A stretch of 64,000 nucleotides of DNA from Pascua guehoae (GCA_001600415.1 BCJX01000001.1:3129574-3193573), one strand, 5' to 3'; counted from the stretch's first letter, positions 39,278 through 51,979 are shown. The notes: generated by a model from the letters alone, not told the origin. Program-made: numbers and translations.

Positions 39278-42200
39278 CATGAGTAAGTAACACATGACGA
39301 GGCGGTTCCCGCCGGTCCCGTCCGTAGACAGAGACAACTTGGGACCCTCCTGGTTCCCACAATCGACATCATGAGAACAATTTTTCCATCGTATACCGCA
39401 ACGGGTCTCTGCTTGGGTCTCCGTCTTCCCGCTGATCTGCGCCACTGCGCCACTTTTGATAACGACGCGTCGTCGTCTCAGTTCCCAGTGACACGGTGAT
39501 CTACATTTCGTAATGTCCTGCTCGTCTTTGTCTCTCGTTATGTACAGTCACTGCGTCATCAGCCGCCGCTAGCAGCTAACGCTAGCGACGTTCCCTGGAC
39601 TACAACATTCTAGCCCGTAGCGTTGGCCTTTTACGCAGGTCTAACGTATGGGCCCCTCAGCAGTTGAAAGCCGAAAAGCGGGGTCCCCGATGGCCACAAT
39701 GCCCAACATCGCCGGTAGACTGGGGTTAGTCCCATTGCTGCGCCACTTCCCTCGCGCCCACGCGGCAGTCAACTTACTTGAGCCACCGACGTCATGTCTT
39801 AATCAGGGATGAGGTTTAGGGCGGGACGCGTGGCAAACTAGCCTACTGCGAGTGGGGTCGGAAGCAAACAAGTGGTTCCCACGCTTTGTTAGCGCCAAAA
39901 TGGTGTCCATCTGAGGCATGGCGCGACAAAGGTGGCAGAGTGTGGCGGCGAGTCCCGCTTCCCGGAGGCTTTTTTTTTTACCTATTCCACACTTCTTTCC
40001 GACGTTACCCCCTTGCTGCCCTTTTCTTCCCGTTTGTCCGTCGTATCATTCGACACCTGTGGAGAGATCCCTTGTCATATTTACCTTTGAGCATTCCCTG
40101 CTGTCTGTGCAGCGAGCAAGGCTGCAGGCCCGTGTCCGTTATTTACGGTATCAGGCTGGACCACATGACTGCAATTGACCCAACGGGCGAGCACCTCGCC
40201 TGCCAAACCATGCGGCGTTACGTGGTGTTACGTGGTCATGGCTCATCCTCGTCGCGTACTCTGGTTGGTGGATCCCGCCGAAAAGAGGGGACCAAGGCTG
40301 GCCAGGGCTGTATCAAACCGGCTGGGCGAGATGTTTGAATCAAGTTTTCTTGGTGGCCACCCCCAAACGCGCCACGCGACAACCTGTGACGAATAAGACA
40401 CACAAACTCTCCAAGACTAGAATTTTCGCAGTGTTACCGGATGTAGTGTAGGGCTGTCGTTTTAGAGACCCATGACCGACCCAGAGACGGGGGACAAAAC
40501 CTTAAGAGGATCAAGTACGCCATACGTGGCTGAGTGATTGCCAAACTAGGCTGGATCATGTTTGATCTGGTGGGTCATCTATTCTATGGTGGCGTCCGTG
40601 GCTGACGCCACGGCGACAATGTCAGTTGTCACCACCTCCAACTGTACCATTCAGAACCACAAAACGCCATCTGATTCAACGCCCGTTTGTATCAGGAAGA
40701 GGCAGCGCTCCACACGATCAAACCCATTTTTTTTTTTTCAATTAGCGTGGTATGGAGCACTTGAATACGGCAGTTATTGAAACAAGAGGGGGGTTACGCC
40801 GCCACTCGTCATGGTGGTAACCGCCGAAAAATTGGCAAGGCAAGGTTATGGACCTGCCCATCCAGGACGAGCATTCGCCGAACAGGGACCAATTACCATG
40901 TTGACCAGACTCGACATGTCACGCAGGTTGGGTTTGAAGGCCCAACTCGTGTCGTAATGCGTCTCATTCCCACTGACCCGGACTTCTTCTCACTGGATCC
41001 ACGCCACACGAGCTGAGCATTGTTTACGTACACCCCGAAAGTCACGAGTGGTAACGCGGACGAAGCCCATGCGCTTGACCTTGACGGGTACGGTGCTAGC
41101 TGGGACGCCGCTGCGCGTACCTTTGGGCCAGCAGGCACCAAACCTACGTAGAGTAGTGAGCATGTCTGGGTCCGCAGCTCGTTCATGGGCTTACGCACGC
41201 CAACTGTATTCGCATGGCTCTACAATACGATCGCGGGGCCTGGTGAGGCTCCAGATCTGCAGGCGAGTACGGCAGCCTCCATGTGCTTGGCTACATGCAG
41301 AGCGACAACGACGTCGCCTCGGACAAGAGCCGAAAACTGCGTCCGGGAATCGCGGATCGACGGAAAACTCAACACCCCTCGCCGAGAACGATCTACTGTA
41401 CTTGATCGTAGCTGATTGCTTCCTTAATACCATGTTGATACGGTATGGACCAGGAATAAGATCGTGTCTACTGTCGCTAGCCATGTACTTTAGCCGTATG
41501 CCCCGCATGGCCCCGCTCGTCGTCGTACTGTAGCCGCGACGACCGCCGGCCGCAGCATTATGGCGTCGCAGTCCGAGGAGATGAAGAGGTGCTTCCAAGC
41601 CTGGGACTGATCGCGATCCACCGTGCCTCTCTCTGCAGCGCCTTGTCGATTTCCACTTGCAACGGTTAACAACAATGCTGACTGACGCGGCTGCGTGTGA
41701 GGGGACGTCTTCTCGAGCCTAATCTGTCGGCGATCTGAGGTCCCTCGAGTGCCAATGGCCGAGCTGGACCATGGCATGGCCGATGGTCTGGACGCGGACG
41801 GTTGTCAAGGTGAGCGAGCGACAGCCCAACCCTCTACCGCGGCCTGCCCTGATTTTGAGGAGCGTCGAGACCAGCGGGGCTGTGAGGCGTGGGAGTCTTG
41901 AAATCTGGTTGCAGGTTAGGCATTTGGGCCTGGAGGCATCACGGCATCATGACACACTTCCAATTAGGCGCTTGTTAAACAGTTTCAATCGCATGATCGT
42001 AGGTCTCGGGGCCAAATGCATCTCTTTCAGAAACAGGTTGGCAAGGCCACAAGAGGCAGGTTGGCCAAGGGTTACTCTCTGGAACGACGCCAGCCGGTTT
42101 TACCATTCCATTTTCCCTAGCGTCCAGTCAATTCTGCTCAGGAAAACGGAGCCCCCAGATACTACTGGCAAGTGGGGTTGGTTTCCAGTCAAGGAAACTC

Positions 42201-43598
42201 GAATGCGACTGTTGGTTGCGGTCTGTGAGTTGCGATGGCAATCAGAGTGCAGTGAGCACCAGTTGTGGTAAATGTGCATCTTGAAAGCGTTTGATGGCGG
42301 TGCAGGTGTGTGGATCCGACGAATACCGGCAACGAGCAATCAGGGCCAGGCCGCCTGGACCACCTGGACCCACCACCACCCGCCGGTGGACCGATGGGCC
42401 AAAAATGAGGGCGCCAAGCGACAGGCAACTTGTGGAGTGAGTGTTTGGGTATTGCCGCCGTGCCCTGGCGGCCGCCGGGGTCAAGCGCGCGCAACTCGAA
42501 ACAAGTAATGGCACTCTATCTCGTCGACCTGTTCGCTAGCCTAGCCCGGTTCGTGTGCTTTGTGTCATCGTGTCGCACCATTTTGCACCGCCATGCAACC
42601 TACTCTAACACCCGCAACTACCTCTTTGCCCCTTCCATCGCCGAGGTGCCTTTACCCTGCACTGCCTTGTTCCATCTCTCTGCTGGCTGCTGGCTGCCAA
42701 AGCAGACTGGCTTACCGACCAGGTAGGTGAGGGGGTCCCTGTAATCGGCCCTGAATTGGAGGCGCAGAATCAGGGACGAAACGCACGGGCACTTGCAGGG
42801 ATGCCCCCCCCCNCNCCCCCCCCCCCTTCCCCCTTGCTCCCCCCCAAACTGTACCGTACACTTACCCAAAGGTCGAGTTTTGACCAACGTCCAGGGATCC
42901 AGGGACGAGCCAGAAAAACGCGGCACGAGGTACAGACCCATCACGCAGCGCTGCGATCCCAGGGGGCGACGGGGGGTCAGCAGCCGGCGCGGCCGAGCCG
43001 ACGCGAGCCCGCGGTGTCTGCCGCCCCGAGACCGCGCCTCGCATGAGGGGGATACCGCGAGGCGTCAACCCGCGACCAATATCACCAACCTGATCAGGTA
43101 CCTAGGTACCTAGAGGCAGGACGCTGGGTCGTTCGTTGGGAGGCCGCAATGACCGCAGCCGCAACGCCGGCTGGGTGCATGGTCGCCGCCCCGCGCCGCT
43201 GGCCTGCTAGATGGGCGGGGCGCTAGCTCTTGCGTCGGCCGGCATGGAGTCGTGCGCGCGGATCCACCCAGGTGGGGTGGTGTGAGGTGGGTTTTGGGCT
43301 GCCAGTCTCGGCTCGTGCTAGGCTGGGGCTGCGGTTGGGCCTGATCCGCTGGAGCGGGGGCGGTTGCCAATTGCCTCGTCTGGTGGCCTGGTGGGTGGGT
43401 CGGTGGATGGAATTCCACCTAGGCTGGCTGGCTGCATCTGGCTGGCTGGCTGCTGGCTGGCTGCTAGGCTGCTAGCCTAGGCTGGGCTGCATGGGCTGCT
43501 GGCTGCTGGCTGCTGGCTGGCGTTGCGTCTGTTCCTTCCTTCCTTCCCTCTCCTTTGTCGTCCTCGTTTGCTCGCTCCCTCGGTCTCTCCCTCCCTCC

Positions 43599-43628
43599 CT
43601 CCTTCCTTCCTTCCTTCCTTCCTTCCTT
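43599..43628. repeat. (CTTC)n microsatellite
   Basis: Seven or more CCTT units within a long pyrimidine-rich stretch. Confidence 0.85.
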
Positions 43629-44400
43629 CTCTCCCTCTGTCCCTCCCTCCTCTCCACCCTCCTTTCCTTTTCTCTTCAACNCCCCCCCCCCCCTCCTCCT
43701 CCTCTCCCCTCTACTCATACTCGTACAACAACATTTACAACAAGCATCGACAAAGAGAAGATTGGCCGGCCCTGTCCTCGCTTTGTCTGTCCGTGTTCAT
43801 AGAGTCACCATTGCACGCACAGCACCCACCACACACCACACACCTCGTCCACCACGCCCTCCGCACACCCACGCACAAGACGCACGCACCCAAACGTACA
43901 CACACGCTGCTCGACGCCGCCGTGAACGACAACATCGCACCGGGCTCTGGAGTCTAGGTTCATACGAGTACGAGTACGAGCCCATTACCCCGACACCCCC
44001 CATTGTCATTCCCCCTCTCCCCCCCCCCTTGTCGCCTCAACGGTCAACCGCACACCTCCCCTCCGACACGCGCACCACCTTTCCCCTTCACTTCGCGCCT
44101 TTCCCCCCCGCCTTCACCTCCTCCCTTCCCCAAACACCAACACCACTTGTGCGCGCACACACAGCTCGGCCTCGCGACGACAACACATTCGAGCGCGAGC
44201 ACACGCACAACAATAGCCCCAATCGATACCTCGCACCTTGTTCGAGGCATCTTCCCCTTGACAGATCGAGTAGGCCCCAATTGTTCGAGGGTGAGTGGGA
44301 CGTGCCTGCCTTGCCACCTTGTGCTAGTCCCCACTTTCTGGCACTACTCGGACCAGAGTTGGTCGTGCTCGCTCGTCTTGCGGCCCACATCTCTCCGAGA

Positions 44401-44408
44401 TATAAAAG
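44401..44408 (+). promoter_or_regulatory. TATA box of the CENP-B-type HTH gene
   Basis: TATAAAAG, 379 bp before the ATG. The distance is shortened if the predicted leader intron is removed. Confidence 0.6.
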
Positions 44409-44609
44409 CGTCGACACGGAGCGTTGACGAGATTCTGTAGCCACCTTCCCTTCACCCCACCCACCCACTTGATGCCTTGGTCTTTCATACACTAGGCCCT
44501 GTGGTCAGTCACGCATGGCGCCTACCTCGTCTTGCTCCCTCTCACACCCCGCAGCACAGTTTTTGAACCATTCGTCACCCGTCTAGTGATTAGACGAACT
44601 TTACGCCCA

Positions 44610-44669
44610 GTAAGTGGACGCGTCGCGGCTGCCAGATCTAGTCATGTTGCGTTGCTGACGGCCGTCTAG
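44610..44669 (+). other. Candidate 5'-UTR intron
   Basis: A GTAAGT donor (44610), a TTGCTGACG branch point and a CTAG acceptor (44669) make a 60-nt intron between the TATA box and the ATG at 44780. No coding sequence is involved. Confidence 0.55.
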
Positions 44670-44779
44670 CGCACGCCTTTTCGCTACGACTCTCAAGCTC
44701 TTCTCGCTGGCCGATAAGACCTTGGACTCTCCCCCCACCCATTCTCTACTCTTCGATTTTTCATAAGCAGCTCCTCACC

Positions 44780-46720
44780 ATGGCCGCCATCCCCGCCACC
44801 CCAAACTTCGTCCACGAAGAGGTCGACTTTATGACCATGTTCACGGCGCAGAACGACGACACTACGTCGTCGTTTGACGTCAAGCCTCAGCTCCTGCAGC
44901 AGCAGGCGTCTGTTGCCTCGCTTCAGCAGCAGCACTTTGCGATGGCTCAGCCCACGCTCCCCGCTGTCGACCCACTCCATGTCTTTGACATGCCAGTGAC
45001 CCAGCAGCATCAGGGCTGGTCGCCCGTTGCTGTTCCGATGCAGCAGGGCTTTTTCCAGCAGCAACCCCAGCAGCACATGCACTACACTCAGCCGACCGAG
45101 ATGTACCCCACGCAGCTCGGCCAGCCTTTCGTCCACACCATGTCTGCGGCTCCTGCACCCCAGTACATTGAGCCCTCTGTTGCTCTTCCCAACGGCGGCC
45201 GCCCGTCGAGCGCACCCACCCCCATGGCTGCTCCTGTCATGGCGGGATTTGCTCCCGCTCCCGGCTCTGCCACCCCGGTCGCCGCCCCCGCGACCACCAC
45301 TGTGACGCCCGCCGCGACCACGGCTGCGTCCCCTACCGCCGACGCGGCTCCCGCTACTGCTTCCACCACGGCTGCCAGCGACGCGGCTGGACCGACGTCT
45401 GGTACGACGGCCAGCCCGGCTGGCAGCTGCGGTGCGAGTGACGCGTCGCCGACTTCGGGCCGCAACTCGCCTGTATCCGGCAGTGGTGGCGGCGAAACTC
45501 GGACCGTGCGCCGCAAGCGCAAGCTTACTCCCGAGGACAAGCGTCGCATCTGCGAGATTTACCGCAACTCGCAGGGCAAGATTCGGCAAGAGGACATTGC
45601 CAAAGAGTACTCTGTCGACCGCAGTACCATCTCCAAGATTCTCAACCAGGAGGAGCGTTGGCTCGAGGGCGATGCTGGCAATGCCAACTCGTCACTGGCC
45701 AGACGCCCTGGCGGCCGCTACCCGGCCATTGAGGAGGAAATGCACCGCTGGCTCGACGATGCTGTCCTCCACGGCCGCGAGGTGCGCGACGCCGAGGCCC
45801 GCGAAGAGGCGCTCAAGATAGGCCTCCGCCTTGGCCACCCTAGCTTCCAGGCTTCGTCCAAGTGGTGGGACGGCGTCAAGCGCCGTCGCATCGAGGAGGG
45901 TCGCCCCATGCCCGTGGCGCGCCGTCCCAACACTGCGCCGCTCGTCATGCCGGGCCTCGTCCGCTCCTACTCGGCCATGACCATTGACACGGGTATGCCC
46001 CGCGAGGTCTTCCCCATGGGTCCCACGTACCACCTTGTCGATGGCAACGTGGTCCCCATCATGCCCATGGCCATGCACCACGTCCCGATGGCTGCGCGTG
46101 CGCGCTCTCAATCATCGCCGCAGGTCCCGATGGGCTATGCCCAGCAGCCTGCGTCGTTTGGCCCCCAGCGCCACAGCCCGACGCGCCACTCGCCCGTCAC
46201 GCCCTTGTCGCGCAACCGGACATACCACGGCCAGTCTGGTTCGCCTCAGCGGCCTTCCCCTCTGAACCGCGCCAACTCTGCGAGTGGCCGGCCCTCGCCA
46301 CACCAGCGCCTCGGTGCGTCGGCCTTTGGCCTGACGCCCGTCAAGGCTGAGCCGATTCAGCACGTTGCTGTTGGGCCAGAGCTCTCCACGGTCTCGCCCG
46401 ACATGACATTTTCCTCACAAGTACCGGGTCCGAACATGTCGCCCATGTCTGTGACCGCAGTCTCGGACTCGTCCGAGCACACTGCGGCGACTGGACCCTC
46501 TCCGTCGACTCCCCGCACTCCCGTGCAGGCGGCGTTTGTCCCCCAACAGGTGGAGCCCATTGACCTGAATGCCGCGCCGTACACGCTCGACGGCCAGGTC
46601 ATGGTCCCCATCTACAACCCCATGCACACGCCCACACCGCAGCACGGCTGCCAGCCGATCATGCAGTATGCGGTGCCTCCGCCCGTCTACCCCGGGTACG
46701 AGTATGTGCAGCAGTGGTAG
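44780..46720 (+). CDS. CENP-B-type HTH DNA-binding protein (putative transcription factor)
   Basis: A single coding exon of 646 aa. The first 240 residues are Gln-, Ala-, Pro- and Thr-rich and look like an activation or low-complexity region. Residues about 241-294 hold a basic stretch (RRKRKLTPEDKRRICEIY) and a CENP-B N-terminal/Psq-like HTH (QEDIAKEYSVDRSTISKIL). Residues about 315-368 form the second, CENP-B/Tc5-type HTH (IEEEMHRWLDDAV to KWWDGVKRR). The remaining 280 residues are Pro/Ser/Gln-rich. No DDE transposase domain follows, so it is a DNA-binding protein and not a pogo transposase. Fungal relatives are transcription regulators or centromere/ARS-binding proteins. The target is unknown. 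Confidence 0.85.
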   Translation: MAAIPATPNFVHEEVDFMTMFTAQNDDTTSSFDVKPQLLQQQASVASLQQQHFAMAQPTLPAVDPLHVFDMPVTQQHQGWSPVAVPMQQGFFQQQPQQHMHYTQPTEMYPTQLGQPFVHTMSAAPAPQYIEPSVALPNGGRPSSAPTPMAAPVMAGFAPAPGSATPVAAPATTTVTPAATTAASPTADAAPATASTTAASDAAGPTSGTTASPAGSCGASDASPTSGRNSPVSGSGGGETRTVRRKRKLTPEDKRRICEIYRNSQGKIRQEDIAKEYSVDRSTISKILNQEERWLEGDAGNANSSLARRPGGRYPAIEEEMHRWLDDAVLHGREVRDAEAREEALKIGLRLGHPSFQASSKWWDGVKRRRIEEGRPMPVARRPNTAPLVMPGLVRSYSAMTIDTGMPREVFPMGPTYHLVDGNVVPIMPMAMHHVPMAARARSQSSPQVPMGYAQQPASFGPQRHSPTRHSPVTPLSRNRTYHGQSGSPQRPSPLNRANSASGRPSPHQRLGASAFGLTPVKAEPIQHVAVGPELSTVSPDMTFSSQVPGPNMSPMSVTAVSDSSEHTAATGPSPSTPRTPVQAAFVPQQVEPIDLNAAPYTLDGQVMVPIYNPMHTPTPQHGCQPIMQYAVPPPVYPGYEYVQQW

Positions 46721-48579
46721 AAGTAGAGCGCATTTCTTTTATTGTGCACAGTACACGCGAGCACGCTCTCGCTCTGCATCATCCCCACGACACGCGTGCG
46801 GGCTGGTTCCCGCGCCGTGGTCTTTTAGCATCTTTGTGACCACACCGCACGTATCATTTGATAGTCCATTACGACTTGTGATGTATTGATGACAACACAA
46901 CAATACCTGTGCGCTGAGGGAGGGGGCAGTGGGGGACTGTGCGAGCCGAACTGCGCTGTGATCGCTCGAAGCGTCGGGACAAGCGGCGCATGTGGCTCTG
47001 CACGGGCCCACCAAGGTCGCGTACAGAAGTTGCATTGGACCTCGTCTCGAGGAGTGTCAGTCGCGTCTCAAACAGAGTCTGTTCGCGCAAGACTGTTTGT
47101 TTGTTCCGGTTTCTCGTCGGGTCACATCGAGGACGCGCACAGAGTCGCGTTGACGCCGAGTCGCGTTGACGCCACGTCGCGTCGCGTCGTCACCACCCAT
47201 ACACACACATACACGCACAGCCACCAGGCTGCCCCGTTTGATTACGACGCAATACATTCAGTATCTGCAGACACAGTTTGCGCCACGGCGCCCTCAGCCA
47301 CTACAATGTACGACTGGCTACTACCCTCGGGCGTCTGGATACTAGATGTTTCACAGCCCCAACATGGAAATTGTGGCTCGTGTCATTCACACAGTGGGGA
47401 CGGTGTGCAATCGCCCCGCCAACCAGAACAGTACTAGTGGGTGTTCTGGCACCCCTAATCTTGATCTGCAAGCTCCAGACTTCAGACTGCAGACCCAACT
47501 GTAGAGCAGAGCTGCGAGCTACGAATAGAGTGCACCCTTTGTGAACCCTTGGAGCTTTAGTCAATGCCTAATCGCGACCCTGCAGCCCGAGTTTACTGTG
47601 CTTGAATCGTCATTCAGCCCCGCAGTTTGCAACTTGGTTTGGTGGCACCCTTTACGCCGTACAGTTTCAAGCTCTACAGTTTATTATCCCTACAGTTGTC
47701 CACTTTGCCCTGCAGCATTCTAGGTCTCGAGCATGTACGCGTATCGTATACTGTGGCGGACAGCAAACACCCCCTGCTGGGCCCTACGCACTAAACTAAA
47801 TCTTGACTCATCAGGCCCACCGCGACGTCTCGAATATTGTCCCCCACCGAGCACTCTCGAGACCCGCCCCCCACTCCGCCCCCGTCACCATGCACCCATT
47901 CCTCCGAGAATCCGACGCTGTTCGGGCAAATCACACCACAGCCACTTAGAGTTGCACCCCCGACCCAGACCTCGACACCTCGACCGACAAACGGTGGCGC
48001 CAACCTTGTGCCAAAACTTGCTATAACCCCAGTGTGGCACCAGTGGCATGCCGGCACGCGGGCACGAGGCACGCACCGCAGCGGAGCGACACGGAACTAC
48101 ACCGCTTCGGCAGGCACGACGCACCCCGCACCCGCACCCGCACTTCTACGTGCCACTGGGTACGTGTGCAACGCAGCGTTTGGTCGCCGTCGACTACTGT
48201 AGACTACTCGGCAGGTTGACGGGGCACCGCCCACCGGCACGGGATGCACCGCTTCGGAGCCATCGTAGCGTGTCTGAACGAGCCCACACGAGCCCACACG
48301 AGCTCCACGAGCTCCACACGAGGTCCGAATCCCAAACGAGTCCAGACGACATCCAGACACATCTCGACGTGCTCCCAAACGACACAATTGCTCGATGCGG
48401 AACATGAGGCGGTGTCATGTTTCCGTCCTCCTCGAACCAGTATTTTTCTTTCCGGGTCTTCTCGACCTGGAATCGGCGCCTACGAAACGTAATGACTGGC
48501 TCGGTGACTGGCGGACAAGGGAATTGCTCCATCTGGGACCGACCCGGTCGTGCTACTCCGACTTGCTTGTTCTGGCCCC

Positions 48580-48640
48580 GTCGTCTCGTCTCGTCGTCTC
48601 ATCTCGTCGTCTCATCTCGTCGTCTCGTCTCATCATGTCC
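48580..48640. repeat. TCGTCTCATC tandem repeat
   Basis: Four to five units of a 10-15-nt TCGTCTC/ATCTCGTC motif in a row. Confidence 0.7.
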
Positions 48641-50519
48641 TCGTTTCTTGTTTCGTTTCTCGGCCCGTCTCACCCCCCGTATCCGCACCCTACCGTGCGT
48701 ACCTCGCCCCGGCGTCTGGGATGCAGGAACAACTAGCCGCCGCCGTGACCATGTGTGGCAAAGGCACCACACCGCCGTGCAGGTCCGAAAGAACATGCCA
48801 CGGGGGCCACGGCTCGGCCCGGGCCTGTCGGTCGCCTTGTCACCCGCGCCACCGCCACGATCGGGTGACACACCTGCCTGGGCGTTGTAGACCATACCAG
48901 ACTGGAGCGAGCGTCCGGACCATCTGGAGCATCCGGAGCATACATACAGAGCATGCGTCCCCGGCATCCAGCACCAATCAAACACCCACCAAAGATCACA
49001 CGAAACCCGCAGATCTAGACTCGGAAACTCTGGCCAGGCCAAATCGCGGACCAGGGAACGCCGCAAACCTTGCCTTGTTCGCTCGCGCACATCGAGGATC
49101 CGAGTTGGCAGATGAGATGAGATACAGTGTGCACATATCAGTCCGAGCTGGCAGACGACACGAGATACACTCAGTGTGGCACATGGCCCAGTCCGAGCTG
49201 GCATCCGATTTTCCGGTCGTGCAGATGTCCGGCGACGACCAGTCTGAGCTGCACGTGCAGTCGCCTCTACAGGCCTGTAGGGGGTATGGTTGGGTAGCGA
49301 GCACATGGCGGATCAGCACCATCACCGTGGATCCATAGGCATCATACCACGGTCGAGAATCTGGTCATCGCCCAGCCCGTCAATCTCGGCGTCACTCTGC
49401 ACCGTCTCAGTCTCAGACGAGACGAGTGACACTCGCCGCCACCGTCTCACTCGGGTTGCGCTTCGGGCCCCCGTTTCATCCGCCTGGGTCCCCGTTTCGT
49501 GGCCCCCGTTTCGTGTCCGCATCGGCGTCAATGTCAGTCACCGCCATCGCCCCTAGATCCTGATCTTGATCCTGTATGGCGCGCGTGACGCGTCACGGGC
49601 AGGGTGGGTCACGGCGTGAACGTGAACATGAGAGTGGGGGTGTTGTCGCGTCAGTTGTCGCGTCAGTGGATGTCTCGTGGACGCCGAGATCAGACGCGAC
49701 CATTCCGGACCAGACTGCACTCTTGCTGCTAGAGGACGGGGAAGGGGGGAAGAGGTAAATGGGAAGAGTGTGTGGGCCGATGAGCCGCTCCTTGACGTGG
49801 CAGCCCCGTCACCGACGAGCAGCACCTAGATGTCACGCATGCCCAATCCTCGCTCCCACCCATACGCATCCAGGGGACCGACGTTTAAAATGTCGAGCCT
49901 GCGTAGATACTGGGCGCCTACTCGGTCGCGGTCGGTGTAGCCCGACATACCCGACGCCGAGAACGCAATCACCGCCTCCACGCCCCTCTGTCCCCATGCA
50001 TGTGCTGCGCCCACGACTCGTCTGCCACCCGGATCTGGACCCTCGCCGCCTCCACGGTTCGCTCTCCATTGACACCGGCCAGTGCCACCACCCTCCACGG
50101 CCACACGGCCCAAAGCGGTGCATGTCGTCGGACCGAGCTGCTGGGTGCGCAACTCTGTCCGGCTCGCGGTCTGTCGTCAGGCGCTGGCCCGCTGTGACTG
50201 GACGCAAGCCGCGGCGCGGCGGGGCGTTGGGCCGCCATAGCGCACTGTCCCCCTTCCCTCGACGGTCCGGTGGGGACGGGGGGAGGGGGGGGGGGGGAGG
50301 GGGGGTGGAGACGGGGGATAATCCACGTCCATCACGTCCATGCCGGACTCGATGGGCTCTCGCACAATCAGGCCGCCAGATCGAGCTGGGCCGGCGCCGA
50401 CGGCTGGGTCCCGATCGTGAGGGCGAGGGCTCGGTGTACTGTGGTGTGTGTGCTTGGATCAGAGCGAGTCCGTCAAGAGGCTCTTCTCCCACTGGATGCT
50501 CTTGGTCAATGATCTGTTC

Positions 50520-50860
50520 AGTGCTCCTCGTCGGTGCTCTTTGTCGAGGTTCTTCGTGACGGCTCTTTGTCGAGGCTTTTCGTCACTCTTTGTCAAGGCT
50601 TTTCGCCACGGCTCTTGTCGAGACTCTTCATCAAGGCTTTATTTATCAAGACTCTTCGTCAAGGTTGTTTGTCAGCACTCGTTTTCAAGGCTCGTGTCAC
50701 GCATCAGACGCACTTCGCCCAGACTGGTCGATGTTCTTCGTCGACGATCTGTTCTTCAACAATCTGTATCAGTGCTCTTCGTCAAGGCCCTTGCCAAGGC
50801 TTGTCAAGACTCCTCCTCAAGACTCCTTCTCAAGGCTCTTGTCACGCCTCGTCGAATCCT
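50520..50860. repeat. Degenerate repeat of TCTTCGTCAAGGC-like units
   Basis: Many diverged copies of about 13-25 nt (ctctttgtcgaggc, cttcgtcaaggc, tctcaaggct) in one orientation. The open frame over them reads repeated LFVKALRQG-like segments but has no start context or splice logic that would support a gene. Confidence 0.65.
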
Positions 50861-51075
50861 CCTCAGCCTCCTCGTCACCCCACAGAGGGTCGGCGTCCTT
50901 AGTACCCCTAACCGCCCCAGAGCCAATGCTTGTCACCGTCAGCCCATAATGAATTATCACAGCCCCTGTCCCAAATCCGCCGCCTGCCACCCGCCAGAGC
51001 CCCACCTCGTGCACAGGCAATCTAATATCTACATCGTTTACACACCGCATCGGCCCCGCGTCCTCGACGCGCACT

Positions 51076-51979
51076 CTACTCGCCCGCGCGCTTCCGCTTC
51101 CGCCTGCTCCCCTTCTGCGTGTCCTGGGCGGCAATCGCGCTGTCGACAGACGCGAGCAGCGCGTCGGCGTCGGCGTCGACGTCCATTTCCTCGTCCACCT
51201 CGTCCTCGTCTGCCTCTTCCGAGGCGTTTCGTCCTTCTTCCTCTTCCTCCTCCTCTTCGTCATCCTCGTCCTCGTCCTCGTCCTCATCCTCATCCTCATC
51301 GTCCCCCTCGCCCTCGCCGGGGATCATCTTCTCGCCCTCCTTGGCCACAAATCGGAACCGGTCCGCGCGTCCCGGCCCCACGGCCGCGAGGGCCTGCTTG
51401 CGCGCCACCACCGCCCCGGGCGTGTCTGCACTCCGCTGTGCGGCGGGGATGGCCGCCTTGACAAAGCGGTGTGCCGCGTCCTTGTCGATGCGCGACCGGC
51501 CTGTATGTTAGCTCTGGCGGGGTGTGTTGGTTGGTCGTGCGTGCGAGAGAGTCAAGATAGTCATAATCAGGAAGTCACGGTATTCCTAGCCAGGAGCTTG
51601 TCCGTGACAGCACACCGCTTCTGGGGCTTGCGGGACACGCTAATGCCGCGCTCGACTTTCGCCCTCGCCGGCAGCCGTGACGGTCGACGCTTCTTGCCGC
51701 CACGCCCTAGCGCGCCCCACTGCGCCCACAGCGCCCACAGCGCCCTCGCCTCGCACGCTCCCCGCCATGCTCTCACACGCACGCTCCCCACAACCCCCAT
51801 CCCCTCCCGCGCTACTCTCCACTCACGCGTCGCCACGCCGCTCTCGGCGTCGCGGACCTTGGCGTAGTATCCCCGAATCCGCTCGAGCTCCTTGGCGACC
51901 TCGTGTGTGTCGGGCTCGACGCCACGAGCCTTGAGATAGACTATTGTCAGCACGGCTATACCCAGGTCTGAGAGTGTGG
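51076..51979 (-). CDS. LRP1: C1D/Lrp1 (Rrp47)-like nuclear exosome cofactor, 5' end unresolved
   Basis: Two exons are secure: 51979-51827 and 51500-51076, joined in phase across a 326-nt intron. They read ATLSDLGIAVLTIVYLKARG, VAKELERIRGYYAKVRDAESG, then RRSRIDKDAAHRFVKAAI. This is the helical Sas10/C1D core that binds Rrp6 and directs the nuclear exosome to rRNA and snoRNA precursors. The C-terminus is an acidic run of Asp/Glu (about 35 residues) followed by a basic KGSRRKRKRAGE tail, also usual for Lrp1. The acceptor at 51980 is preceded by CTGACTCCCTCC, a good branch site, so at least one more 5' exon exists. I could not place it; it may lie near the N gap to the right. Confidence 0.65.

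Larger units (their letters stand above)
37244..44400. other. Seven-kilobase gene-poor segment
   Basis: No open frame here has the codon bias, splice pattern or family motifs of the real genes in the window. Base composition is more even than in the genic parts. Contents noted: an 18-nt tandem repeat (39153-39277), poly-T/A tracts (about 39970 and 40730), ambiguous bases in C tracts at 42813, 42815 and 43681, GGCTGCTGGCTG repeats at about 43435-43520 and a (CTTC)n microsatellite at about 43599-43628. It may hold decayed transposons or non-coding RNA that cannot be recognised by eye. Confidence 0.5.
46721..51075. other. Gene-poor segment with simple repeats
   Basis: In 4.3 kb no gene could be supported. 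It includes GTCGCGTTGACGCC repeats (47140-47190), CACGAGCTC-type repeats (about 48280-48320), TCGTCTCATC repeats (about 48580-48640), a G-rich tract (about 50276-50310) and degenerate TCTTCGTCAAGGC-like repeats (about 50520-50860). Confidence 0.5.

Noticed and set aside
50448..51461. 337-aa plus-strand frame with LFVKALRQG-like repeats
   Set aside because: It is produced by degenerate DNA repeats and overlaps the C1D-like exon in antisense.
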